DNA of 64,000 bases from NCBI RefSeq assembly GCF_003651185.1, contig NZ_RCDC01000005.1, positions 381,029 to 445,028 of the forward strand. The letters run 5' to 3'. Origin of the DNA: Stenotrophomonas rhizophila (GTDB lineage Bacteria > Pseudomonadota > Gammaproteobacteria > Xanthomonadales > Xanthomonadaceae). A program made the translations under genes and the position numbers. Below the pieces are notes generated by a model that worked only from the letters and a program-made list of their open reading frames with translations, had not been told where the DNA came from and searched no databases. This document shows positions 22,352 through 29,676 of the stretch, one piece after another (within the stretch, counting starts at the first letter, position 1; every line of letters starts with the position of its first letter).

Positions 22352-22378
22352 GAAGCCCCGGCCCTGCGCTGGGGCTTC
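22352..22378 (+). terminator. Early terminator after late promoter (tR'-like)
   Basis: 8-bp stem GAAGCCCC (22352-22359) with GGGGCTTC (22371-22378), loop of 11, followed by TGCGTTT. The weak U tract suggests a conditional or leaky terminator, fitting antitermination. Confidence 0.55.
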
Positions 22379-22602
22379 TGCGTTTCCGGGACCCCTACAC
22401 CGATCGACCACCGTGCGACCAGGCCCACCATCCTCGCCGTGAGGCGACAGGGGCCGGCACATCTATTCCTGGGCGGAAACTGGGCTGGGTCCATGACCCC
22501 GGCCAATGTGCCTATCCAGCGGTGGTGATCGGCCTTCTACGCCCGCGCACCCTTACCGGACCCATTCGCAGAGCCAGCCGGGCTGCGGTGGCGGGCACCT
22601 AT

Positions 22603-22677
22603 TGCAGCGTGGAGAAGAGGCATCTCGCCGGGCTCATAACCCGGAGGTCGCCCGTTCGAGTCGGGCCGCTGCTACCA
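22603..22677 (+). tRNA. tRNA-Met(CAT), initiator type, prophage-encoded
   Basis: 75 nt with encoded CCA (22675-22677). Acceptor 22603-22609 with 22667-22673; D stem GAGA/TCTC (22612-22615, 22623-22626) with a 7-nt loop containing GG; anticodon stem CCGGG/CCCGG with loop CTCATAA and anticodon CAT at 22635-22637; T arm GCCCG-TTCGAGT-CGGGC. Initiator features: position 1:72 is an unpaired T-T, the anticodon stem has three consecutive G:C pairs next to the loop, and the D stem has A11:U24. It lies in the late transcript leader 14 bp before the endolysin ATG. Confidence 0.85.
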
Positions 22678-22691
22678 ACTACGGAGACACC

Positions 22692-23318
22692 ATGGTGAGC
22701 ACTGAGGTAGTAGCGGCCGCCATGGGCGCCGGGAAGTACGCGCAGGCGCTGGAAGAGGCCTGCATTCGCTTTGGGATCGTGACGGCGCTGGAGAAGTCCC
22801 ACTTTCTGGCGCATATGGCGGTTGAGTCGCAGGGCTTCACCCGCGTACGCGAGAACCTGGGCTATAGCGCGCAGAGACTGCTCGAGGTCTTCCCTGGCCG
22901 GAACGGCCTGAAGACGTTGGCGCAGGCAAAGGTCATCGTTGCCGGTGGGCGTGACGCAATCGCAGAGGCCATTTACGGCGGCGCCTGGGGGGCCAAGAAC
23001 CTGGGGAACACGCAGCCAGGCGACGGTGCCCGGTTCCCCGGGCTCAGTCTGATCCACCTGACCGGCCGCGCCAACGTGACCGCTTACTCGCAGGCCATGT
23101 ACGGCGATGACCGTGTAGTGCGCGAGCCCGGCCTACTGGAGAAGCTGCCCGACGCGGTGCTGGCGGCCGGCTGGTACTGGATCTGGCGCGGCTGCGGTGA
23201 GCCCGCGAGGCGAGATGACCTGGAGGGCAGTACCCGCAAGGTCAACGGCGGGCTCAACGGCTTGGCCGATCGGGCAATCAAGTTGGCGCAGGCCAAGAAG
23301 CTCTTCGGCATCGCATGA
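22692..23318 (+). CDS. Endolysin, GH19 chitinase-like muramidase
   Basis: 208 residues from ATG 22692 with CGGAGA upstream. It begins MVSTEVVAAAMGAGKY. GH19-like features are SHFLAHMAVESQGF (catalytic Glu in VES), RENLGYSAQRLLEVFPGR, LSLIHLTGRANVTAYSQ and a C-terminal VNGGLNGLADR block. It would hydrolyse peptidoglycan at lysis. No signal sequence is apparent, so release depends on the holin. First protein gene of the lysis cassette. Confidence 0.9.
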   Translation: MVSTEVVAAAMGAGKYAQALEEACIRFGIVTALEKSHFLAHMAVESQGFTRVRENLGYSAQRLLEVFPGRNGLKTLAQAKVIVAGGRDAIAEAIYGGAWGAKNLGNTQPGDGARFPGLSLIHLTGRANVTAYSQAMYGDDRVVREPGLLEKLPDAVLAAGWYWIWRGCGEPARRDDLEGSTRKVNGGLNGLADRAIKLAQAKKLFGIA

Positions 23319-23638
23319 CCGCGTCAAAGAAGAAGCCGCGGCTGTCCCCGGTCAGCCAGCTGCAAGGCGTGCTGGTGGTGCTGGACGGCAGGACCAAGAT
23401 TCCGACCGCTGAGCTGCTGTCGACCATCCGAGGGATGGTGAGCGACGCACTGGCGGTGATGCAGGAGCCGGACCCCGCGAAGCAGAAGATCGCCTTCGTG
23501 CTCCTGGCCATCCAGCAATCCACCGAGGTCGCAGTGCGGGTGGTGCGCGGCAAGGACATCACCCGGGTGACGGTGATCGACCAGCCGCTCTACCACTGGG
23601 CGCTGCGCGAGATCCACGCATTGGCAGGTGCCGCATGA
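23315..23638 (+). CDS. Lysis-cassette protein of unknown function
   Basis: 107 residues, 4-bp overlaps with endolysin and the next gene. Soluble, helical, basic N-terminus (MTASKKKPRLSP); no membrane segment strong enough for a holin. Residues 55-72 (KIAFVLLAIQQSTEVAVRVV) are moderately hydrophobic. It may modulate lysis or be an unrelated passenger; no family recognised. Confidence 0.65.
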   Translation: MTASKKKPRLSPVSQLQGVLVVLDGRTKIPTAELLSTIRGMVSDALAVMQEPDPAKQKIAFVLLAIQQSTEVAVRVVRGKDITRVTVIDQPLYHWALREIHALAGAA

Positions 23639-23850
23639 CCTTCGCAACCCGAAACGTCGGCGCGGCCCGTGTGGGCATCGCCGTGCTGGTGCTGTTCCTG
23701 GTCGGCATGGCCATGGCCGCGCTGGTGTCTATCGCCATCCCGCCCGAGAACAAGGATTCATTCGGCATGCTGATTGGCGGCTTGAACAATGCCACCGGCA
23801 TGGTGATCGGCTACTTCTTCGGCATGACCCGCAGGGGCAATGGGGCCTGA
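23635..23850 (+). CDS. Holin candidate
   Basis: 71 residues with two membrane segments: about 13-35 (VGIAVLVLFLVGMAMAALV) and about 43-63 (FGMLIGGLNNATGMVIGYFFG). The C-terminus is short and basic (MTRRGNG). Size, topology and place between endolysin and spanin genes fit a class II holin, which would form the membrane holes that set lysis time. Identity as a holin is inferred from context. Confidence 0.75.
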   Translation: MTFATRNVGAARVGIAVLVLFLVGMAMAALVSIAIPPENKDSFGMLIGGLNNATGMVIGYFFGMTRRGNGA

Positions 23851-23851
23851 T

Positions 23852-24328
23852 ATGAATCGCACGCTGATTGCAGTGATCGCCTTCGTTGCTTGGTCGGCCG
23901 GTATGTTCGGCGCTGGCTGGGCGTGGCGCGGCGATCGCGCCGAGGGCGTCGAGGCGCGGCAGCAGGCAGGCGCCAGCGCCGGCCAAGTGCACCAGGTAAC
24001 CCAGGCCCGCGCCACCGAACACACTCAGGCCGAGGTGATGGCCTCCATCGGAGCGAAGCATGAAGAAGACCGAGCTGCGGCCGAGACCGTCCCTGCTGCT
24101 GTTGTTGCTGAGCTGCGTTCTGGCACTGTCCGCCTGCGCCACGACCTCGCCACCTGCCACACCGGTCGCTTGTCCGAAGCTGCCGCCGGCGCCATCGAAC
24201 GTGATGCGCCCGCCGACCTCGGAGTCACGCTTGCGGGCCCTGCTATTGGAATCGGCCGCGACGCCGACGACCAGCTCCGCGCCTGCCAAGCCGTGATCGC
24301 AGCGGACCGGGTTGAACTGGCGCACTAA
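23852..24328 (+). CDS. i-spanin (Rz-like)
   Basis: 158 residues from ATG 23852. One N-terminal membrane anchor (about residues 4-22, LIAVIAFVAWSAGMFGAGWAW) is followed by a periplasmic domain rich in Ala, Gln, Glu and His with coiled-coil character. An in-frame ATG at 23840 is too close to its ribosome site. The inner-membrane subunit would pair with the lipoprotein encoded within it to fuse membranes at lysis. Confidence 0.85.
   Translation: MNRTLIAVIAFVAWSAGMFGAGWAWRGDRAEGVEARQQAGASAGQVHQVTQARATEHTQAEVMASIGAKHEEDRAAAETVPAAVVAELRSGTVRLRHDLATCHTGRLSEAAAGAIERDAPADLGVTLAGPAIGIGRDADDQLRACQAVIAADRVELAH
24060..24296 (+). CDS. o-spanin (Rz1-like lipoprotein), nested in Rz
   Basis: 78 residues in a different frame, wholly inside the i-spanin gene. 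It has a signal peptide with lipobox LSAC (SLLLLLLSCVLALSAC, Cys at about 26) and a Pro-rich mature part (ATTSPPATPVACPKLPPAPS). Nested, lipobox-bearing and Pro-rich is the standard Rz1 pattern. The mature lipoprotein would sit in the outer membrane. Confidence 0.88.
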   Translation: MKKTELRPRPSLLLLLLSCVLALSACATTSPPATPVACPKLPPAPSNVMRPPTSESRLRALLLESAATPTTSSAPAKP

Positions 24329-24330
24329 CG

Positions 24331-24795
24331 ATGGCCGCGGCACCACTCACCGCCAAGAAGAAACTCTTCGTTGCGGAGTACCTGAAGGACCACAACGGCA
24401 CTCAGGCGGCCATCCGAACCGGATACAGCGCGAAGACTGCAAAGCAGCAAGGCTCGCGCCTGCTGGCCGAACCGCACGTGCAGGCTGCAGTCCGGGCTGG
24501 CCAGCAGAAGGTAGCCAAGAAGGCCGAGGTCACCGTCGAGAGCCTGATGGGCGAGCTGGAACAGGCACGCAAGCTGGCATTGAAGGAAAAGCAGGCTAGC
24601 GCCGCGGTCACCGCGACGATGGGCAAGGGAAAGCTGGCCGGCCTGCTGGTGGAGAAACACCGCCACTCGGGCGCTATCGGCACCTACGACCTGACCAACA
24701 TCTCGGATGAAGAACTCGACCGCCTTGAACAGATCCTCGGTCCGCTTGCCGACGTTGGCGGAGATCCGGGCGGAGCGGGCGAGGCGGGCGACTGA
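24331..24795 (+). CDS. terS: Terminase small subunit (Terminase_2 type)
   Basis: 154 residues. The N-terminal half has the Terminase_2 pattern: LTAKKKLFVAEYLKDHNGTQAAIRTGYSAKTAKQQGSRLL, split by a short turn, an HTH-like DNA-binding region that recognises the packaging site. The middle is a Lys/Ala-rich helix and the C-terminus is acidic and Gly-rich. It starts 2 bp after the i-spanin stop. Confidence 0.9.
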   Translation: MAAAPLTAKKKLFVAEYLKDHNGTQAAIRTGYSAKTAKQQGSRLLAEPHVQAAVRAGQQKVAKKAEVTVESLMGELEQARKLALKEKQASAAVTATMGKGKLAGLLVEKHRHSGAIGTYDLTNISDEELDRLEQILGPLADVGGDPGGAGEAGD

Positions 24796-26278
24796 GCGAG
24801 AGCGGGCGCGCATCGCCGAGAACGTGGAGGGGATTCGGGCACGATCCCAGTCGCTGGAGGGCTTCATCCTCGAGCACTGGCACGTCCTGGAGCCGACACG
24901 GCCGCTGAAGTTTGGCTGGGCGCTTCGGGCGATGTGCAAGCACCTGGAGGCGGTCACAGAAGGCCGCATCCAGTTCCTGCTGATGACCGTGCCCCCGGGC
25001 ATGATGAAGTCGCTGCTGATGGTGTTCTGGACAGCGTGGGAGTGGGGGCCGGTTGGCCGCCCGGACCTGCAGACGCTGGCCACCTCCTACAGCCAGCCCA
25101 ACGTGTTGCGCGACAACCTGAAACTGCGGCGCCTCATCGAGAGCGACCAGTACCAGGCAGCGTGGCCGCTGAAGCTTCGCGGCGACCAGAACGCCAAAGG
25201 CAAGTTCGAGAACACTGGCAACGGCTTCAGCGAGGCCAGGCCCTTCAGTTCGATGACCGGTGGCCGCGGCGACCGGGTGAAGGTGGACGATCCGCACTCG
25301 ACTGAGACGGCCGAGAGCGACGCTGAGCGCAAGACCGCCGTCCGGATCTTCCGCGAGGGCATCACCGACCGCCTCAACGACATCACATCGTCGGCCATGG
25401 TCATCATCATGCAGCGCCTGCACCAGCAGGACGTTGCAGCGGTGGCGATGGAGCTGGATCTCGGGTTCGTCCATCTGAACCTGCCGATGGAGTTCGAAGC
25501 GGAGCGGGTCGACAAGGACGGCAAGAAGTCCGGCGGCCCGTGCCGCACCTACGTGGATGGGAAGCCCTTCTTCGAAGATCCCCGCACGGATGAGGGTGAG
25601 CTGCTGTTCCCGGAGCGCTTCCCGCGCGCCGAAGTGGATAGGTTGAAGCGGGCCAAGGGTTCGTATGCATGGGCCGGCCAGTACCAGCAGCGGCCAACGC
25701 CGCGCGACGGCGGCAAGTTCAAGCGGGAATGGTTCGAGGTGGTGGAGGCGGCGCCGGCGATCGCATCGGCGCGCAAGGTCCGGCGCTGGGACTTCGCCGC
25801 TACGGACCCGAAGGAGAAGAACAGCAGCGACCCCGATTACACGGTCGGGCTGCTGCTGGGTGAAAGCCAGGGCATCTACTACGTGCTGGACGTCGTTCGC
25901 GACCAGGTGTCACCCGTCGGCGTGGAGCGGATGCTGAAGAACACCGCGCTGCGGGATGGGAAATCGATCAAGGTTCGCATCCCGCAGGACCCTGGTGCCG
26001 CCGGCAAGAGCAACGCCGCGCACCAGGTGAAGCTGCTGGCCGGCTGGGACGTGAAGTCCGCGCTGGAATCCGGATCGAAAGAGGTCCGGGCAACACCGGT
26101 CGAGGCTCAGGCCGAGGCCGGGAACATCAAGCTGGTGTCTGGCCCATGGGTGGCGGCGTTCTTGGACGAGATCGCCGAGTTTCCCAACGCCAAGCACGAC
26201 GACCAGGTGGACGCGCTTTCCGGCGCCTTCGCTGAGCTGGTCACCGGCAGCACCTACAACTTGGGGAACGCGCTCTGA
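24707..26278 (+). CDS. terL: Terminase large subunit
   Basis: 523 residues. ATPase part: a deviant Walker A PPGMMKSLL (about 96-104), Walker B-like VKVDDP (about 191-196) and the MQRLHQQD block. Nuclease part: WDFAATD (about 362-368), a central Asp, and DDQVDALSGAF (about 500-510), the usual acidic triad order. It cuts concatemers and drives DNA into proheads. ATG 24707 overlaps the small-subunit gene by 89 bp in another frame; the first 40 residues are basic and helical. Confidence 0.93.
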   Translation: MKNSTALNRSSVRLPTLAEIRAERARRATERERARIAENVEGIRARSQSLEGFILEHWHVLEPTRPLKFGWALRAMCKHLEAVTEGRIQFLLMTVPPGMMKSLLMVFWTAWEWGPVGRPDLQTLATSYSQPNVLRDNLKLRRLIESDQYQAAWPLKLRGDQNAKGKFENTGNGFSEARPFSSMTGGRGDRVKVDDPHSTETAESDAERKTAVRIFREGITDRLNDITSSAMVIIMQRLHQQDVAAVAMELDLGFVHLNLPMEFEAERVDKDGKKSGGPCRTYVDGKPFFEDPRTDEGELLFPERFPRAEVDRLKRAKGSYAWAGQYQQRPTPRDGGKFKREWFEVVEAAPAIASARKVRRWDFAATDPKEKNSSDPDYTVGLLLGESQGIYYVLDVVRDQVSPVGVERMLKNTALRDGKSIKVRIPQDPGAAGKSNAAHQVKLLAGWDVKSALESGSKEVRATPVEAQAEAGNIKLVSGPWVAAFLDEIAEFPNAKHDDQVDALSGAFAELVTGSTYNLGNAL

Positions 26279-28065
26279 TGGGCAAGCTCGCACAAATCAA
26301 AGACGGGCTGGTCAATCTGGTGGCCAATCTGGGTACGCCTCGCGATAAGGCAGCAGCGTCGTTCTACGGCCTGCCGCTGCTGTCGGAGGCTGATGCCACC
26401 AACGCCTACCGCGGCACCTGGCTAGCGCGGAAGGTGATCGATATCCCAGCGATGGACAGCTGCCGGAAGTGGCGAGGATGGAGCGCCGACCAAGCGCAGA
26501 TCAGCGCGATCGAGTCGGAGGAGAAGCGGCTGGGGCTGCAGCAAAAGGTGCTGGAGGCGCTGATCCGCGCCCGCCTCGCCGGCGGAGCCGCGCTCTACAT
26601 CGGCACCGGGCAGTCCGACCCGATGCAGCTGCTGAAGCCTGAGTCCATCAGTAAGGGCGGGATCAAGCACATCAACGTCCTGTCCAAGCGAGTACTGCAG
26701 GCGGGTGAGTTGGACCGCGATCCGGAGTCCCCGGGCTATGGCCGGCCGGCGTACTACAACCTCAGCAGCGGTACCGCGGGGCAGTTGCGGATCCATCCTT
26801 CCCGCCTGGTCATCCTGCAGGGCGCCACAAAGCCGGATCCCGAGCTGGATACCGGCGACGGCTGGGGCGATTCGGTGCTGCTGGCGATCAGCAAGGCGAT
26901 CAAGGACGCCGACAGCACCGCCGGGAACATTGCCTCGCTGGTGTTCGAAGCGAAGGTCGACGTGATCAAGATCCCGAACTTCATGTCGATGCTGTCGGAT
27001 CCGGACTATGAAGAGCAGATGCTCAAGCGCATGCAGCTGGCCATGATGGCCAAGGGCATCAACGGCGCGCTGCTGCTGGATGCCGAGGAAGACTACGAGC
27101 AGAAGCAGGCACAGTTTGGCGGCCTGACTGACCTGATGATGGCTTTCATGCAGCTGACCTCGGGTGCGTCAGACATTCCGATGACCCGCCTTCTGGGCCA
27201 GTCACCGGGCGGCATGAATGCCAGCGGCGAGAGCGACCTGCGCAACTACTACGACCGCATCAGCTCTGGCCAGGAGCTGGTGCTCGGCCCGTCTCTGCAG
27301 GTCCTGGACGAGTGCCTTATCCGGTCCGCGCTGGGTAGCCGGCCGAAGGAAGTGTTCTACAACTGGCGCAGTCTGTGGCAGACGACCGACACGGAGCGGG
27401 CGACCATCGGCAAGACGACCGCCGACACGATCAAGACCATCGCCGACACCCGCCTCATCCCCGAGGACGTGATGTCGGTGGTGGCAGTGAACATGCTCAC
27501 CGAGGCCGGGGTTGCGCCAGGCCTTGAGGCGGAGATGCAGGACTACGCGGAGACGGCGCCGGCTAGCGGCGACGAAGGCGAGGATGGCGCGCCGGCAGAG
27601 ACACGCGCGGCGGAACTGGGCGATGCCTCTCCGCGATCGCTGTACGTCAGCCGGAAGGTGATCAACGCCAGCGAGATCGAGGCCTGGGCGCGGGAGCAGG
27701 GCATCACCGACTTGGCCGATAACCTGCACGTGACCGTGGCTTACTCGCGTCAAGCCTTCGACTGGATCAAGGCCGGCAACGCAAACGAGTGGGGCAGTGA
27801 TAGCAAGGACCAGCTGGTCATCCCCGAAGGCGGACCGCGTGCGGTTGAACCGCTGGGTGGCATGTCAGCGGTGCTCCTGTTCGCATCGTCGCAGCTGTGC
27901 TGGCGGCACGAGAGCATCATCCGCGCCGGCGGATCGCACGACTACCCGGACTACACGCCGCACATCAGCCTGACCAAGGCGCCTATCGATCTCACCAAGG
28001 TCGAGCCGTACCGCGGCCGCATCGTGCTGGGCCCGGAAATCTTCGAAGAGATCCGAGAGGACTGA
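26278..28065 (+). CDS. Portal protein fused to Acb1-like 2H phosphoesterase
   Basis: 595 residues in two parts. Residues 1-440 are a portal of the DUF1073/Phage_portal_3 kind (NAYRGTWLARKVIDIPAMDSCRKWRGW near the start; ARLAGGAALYIG; MTRLLGQSPGGMNASGESDLRNYYDRI). Residues 455-595 match a 2H phosphoesterase: His484-x-Thr486 in NLHVTVAY and His562-x-Ser564 in PHISLTK. This pairing is known as the Acb1-type anti-CBASS enzyme, which degrades cyclic oligonucleotide signals. The two are joined by an acidic linker (SGDEGEDGAPAETRA). The portal forms the DNA entry ring; the extension may act on host immunity. Confidence 0.88.
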   Translation: MGKLAQIKDGLVNLVANLGTPRDKAAASFYGLPLLSEADATNAYRGTWLARKVIDIPAMDSCRKWRGWSADQAQISAIESEEKRLGLQQKVLEALIRARLAGGAALYIGTGQSDPMQLLKPESISKGGIKHINVLSKRVLQAGELDRDPESPGYGRPAYYNLSSGTAGQLRIHPSRLVILQGATKPDPELDTGDGWGDSVLLAISKAIKDADSTAGNIASLVFEAKVDVIKIPNFMSMLSDPDYEEQMLKRMQLAMMAKGINGALLLDAEEDYEQKQAQFGGLTDLMMAFMQLTSGASDIPMTRLLGQSPGGMNASGESDLRNYYDRISSGQELVLGPSLQVLDECLIRSALGSRPKEVFYNWRSLWQTTDTERATIGKTTADTIKTIADTRLIPEDVMSVVAVNMLTEAGVAPGLEAEMQDYAETAPASGDEGEDGAPAETRAAELGDASPRSLYVSRKVINASEIEAWAREQGITDLADNLHVTVAYSRQAFDWIKAGNANEWGSDSKDQLVIPEGGPRAVEPLGGMSAVLLFASSQLCWRHESIIRAGGSHDYPDYTPHISLTKAPIDLTKVEPYRGRIVLGPEIFEEIRED

Positions 28066-28068
28066 CCC

Positions 28069-29193
28069 ATGTACCTGATCGACAGTGTCCCGGTGTCGGC
28101 TGTCCGCCGCACTGCGGACGGCTACCTCGTGGCCGATGCATTCGTCGCGCGCACCGGCATCCAGACCTATCTGGGGGAGGAGCTGGGCCGTCCAGACCTC
28201 TTGAACGTGCGGCTCTACCGGCCGCCGGAGGAGGTTTTCTCCGACGCAACGCTGCGCAGCTTCGCGCATCGGCCGATGACCAACGACCACCCGCCCGAGC
28301 AGGTGAACGCTCAGAACTGGAAGAAGTACGCCGTCGGCCAGACCGGCGACGAGGTCGTCCACGACAAGAACCGCGTCCGTGTCCCGCTTGTGCTGATGGA
28401 CCAGGACGCGATCGCCGACTACGAGGCCGGCAAGCGCGAGCTGTCGCAGGGCTACTCATCCGAGATTGACTGGGTCGACGGTGTAACCCCCGAAGGCGAG
28501 CCGTACGACGCGGTCCAGCGAAACATCCGCAACAACCACCTCGCCCTGGTCAAGCACGGCCGGGCCGGCTCTCAGTTTCGCATCGGGGATGGGCGCACCC
28601 CCGGTGCACCGGATCCAAGCGCCCATCCACAACCGCAGGAGAACCACATGAGCGACAAGACCATCTTGGTCGATGGGCTGTCCGTCGTCACCAACGACGC
28701 CGGCGCCCAGGCGATCAGCAAGCTGCAGGCGCAGCTCAAGGACGCGCAGACCGCTGCCGGTACTGCCGACGCAGCGCACCAGACCACCATTGCAGCCAAG
28801 GATGCTGCCATCGCCAAGGTCGAAGCCGAGCGCGACGACCTGAAGGCAAAGGTCCTGAGCGACGCCGACCTGGACAAGCGCGTGCAGGAGCGCGGCGACC
28901 TCATCGGTAAGGCGAAGGCCGTGCACGATGCCGATTACAGCGGCAAGACCGACGCGGAGGTTCGCAAGATCGCCGTGGTCGCCAAGCTCGGCGACGCCGC
29001 GGTGGTCGGCAAGCCCGATGCCTACATCGAGGCCCGCTTCGACATCCTGGCCGACGGCGCCAAGCCGCGCGACCCCGTCACGCAGGCACTGCGCGATGGC
29101 GCCACGCCCCATCGCCAGAACGTGCAGGACAACGGCTATGCCGCGTCCGTGTCCGGCCTGGACTACCGCACCGCCGGCCAGAAGGAGGCCTAA
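28069..29193 (+). CDS. Capsid maturation protease with C-terminal scaffold (DUF2213)
   Basis: 374 residues. Residues 1-190 match the DUF2213 protease pattern: RTGIQTYLGEELG, FAHRPMTNDHPPE, VRVPLVLMDQDAIADYEAGKRELSQGYSSEID and NHLALVKHGRAG, with candidate Ser and His residues in these blocks. Residues 194-374 are a coiled-coil scaffold (QAQLKDAQTAAGTADAAH, VEAERDDLKAKV). The protease would remove the scaffold after prohead assembly. The scaffold part can also be made alone from an internal start at 28648. Confidence 0.88.
   Translation: MYLIDSVPVSAVRRTADGYLVADAFVARTGIQTYLGEELGRPDLLNVRLYRPPEEVFSDATLRSFAHRPMTNDHPPEQVNAQNWKKYAVGQTGDEVVHDKNRVRVPLVLMDQDAIADYEAGKRELSQGYSSEIDWVDGVTPEGEPYDAVQRNIRNNHLALVKHGRAGSQFRIGDGRTPGAPDPSAHPQPQENHMSDKTILVDGLSVVTNDAGAQAISKLQAQLKDAQTAAGTADAAHQTTIAAKDAAIAKVEAERDDLKAKVLSDADLDKRVQERGDLIGKAKAVHDADYSGKTDAEVRKIAVVAKLGDAAVVGKPDAYIEARFDILADGAKPRDPVTQALRDGATPHRQNVQDNGYAASVSGLDYRTAGQKEA
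28648..29193 (+). CDS. Nested in-frame scaffold protein (internal start)
   Basis: ATG 28648 is in frame with the protease gene and is preceded by AGGAGA at a spacing of about 7, a better ribosome site than most genes here. Translation gives 181 residues (MSDKTILVDGLS...) consisting only of the scaffold region. This copies the lambda C/Nu3 plan, giving many scaffold copies per protease. The internal start is inferred from the ribosome site and domain boundary. Confidence 0.65.
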   Translation: MSDKTILVDGLSVVTNDAGAQAISKLQAQLKDAQTAAGTADAAHQTTIAAKDAAIAKVEAERDDLKAKVLSDADLDKRVQERGDLIGKAKAVHDADYSGKTDAEVRKIAVVAKLGDAAVVGKPDAYIEARFDILADGAKPRDPVTQALRDGATPHRQNVQDNGYAASVSGLDYRTAGQKEA

Positions 29194-29196
29194 GCC

Positions 29197-29664
29197 ATGG
29201 CACTGCAGAACAACTATCCGGATATCCAGCCCGTCGCCATTGCCGGCGCCCCGGCCACCATGCTGCCGGCGACTGACATCTCCCGAACCATCGAAGGTGC
29301 CGCCGTCACGTTCGGCAAGGCCGTCGAGCAGGGCGCCACCGACAAGTCCGCGAAGGCCTTCGCGGGCGGCAAGTATGTCGGCATCGCGCTGCTCGACCGC
29401 TCGGCCTCCGGCCTGACGGTTGCTGCCGGCCAGGTCACCGGCCGCGCGATCGATGCGTTCGGCGTCGGCGAGTCGGCGCGCATCCGTACCAAGGGCGACA
29501 TCTGGGTCGTCGCATCGGTGGCGGTGGCCGCTCGCGATCCGGTCTACCTGACCGCCGCCGGCGCCTACACCAACGTTTCCACCGGGAACACCGCAATTCC
29601 CGGTGCCAGCTGGGACACCAGCACCACCGCCGCCGGCCAGCTGGCCGTCGTCCGTCTCGGCTAA
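29197..29664 (+). CDS. Head decoration/cement protein
   Basis: 155 residues, Ala/Gly/Thr-rich and beta-rich (GKYVGIALLDRSASG, ARIRTKGDIWVVASVAVAARDPVYL), like phage cement (gp24-like or DUF2190-like) proteins that trim the capsid surface. It lies between protease/scaffold and major capsid genes, the usual place. The start has GGAGGCCTAAGCC upstream. Confidence 0.75.
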   Translation: MALQNNYPDIQPVAIAGAPATMLPATDISRTIEGAAVTFGKAVEQGATDKSAKAFAGGKYVGIALLDRSASGLTVAAGQVTGRAIDAFGVGESARIRTKGDIWVVASVAVAARDPVYLTAAGAYTNVSTGNTAIPGASWDTSTTAAGQLAVVRLG

Positions 29665-29676
29665 GGAGCCAACCAC

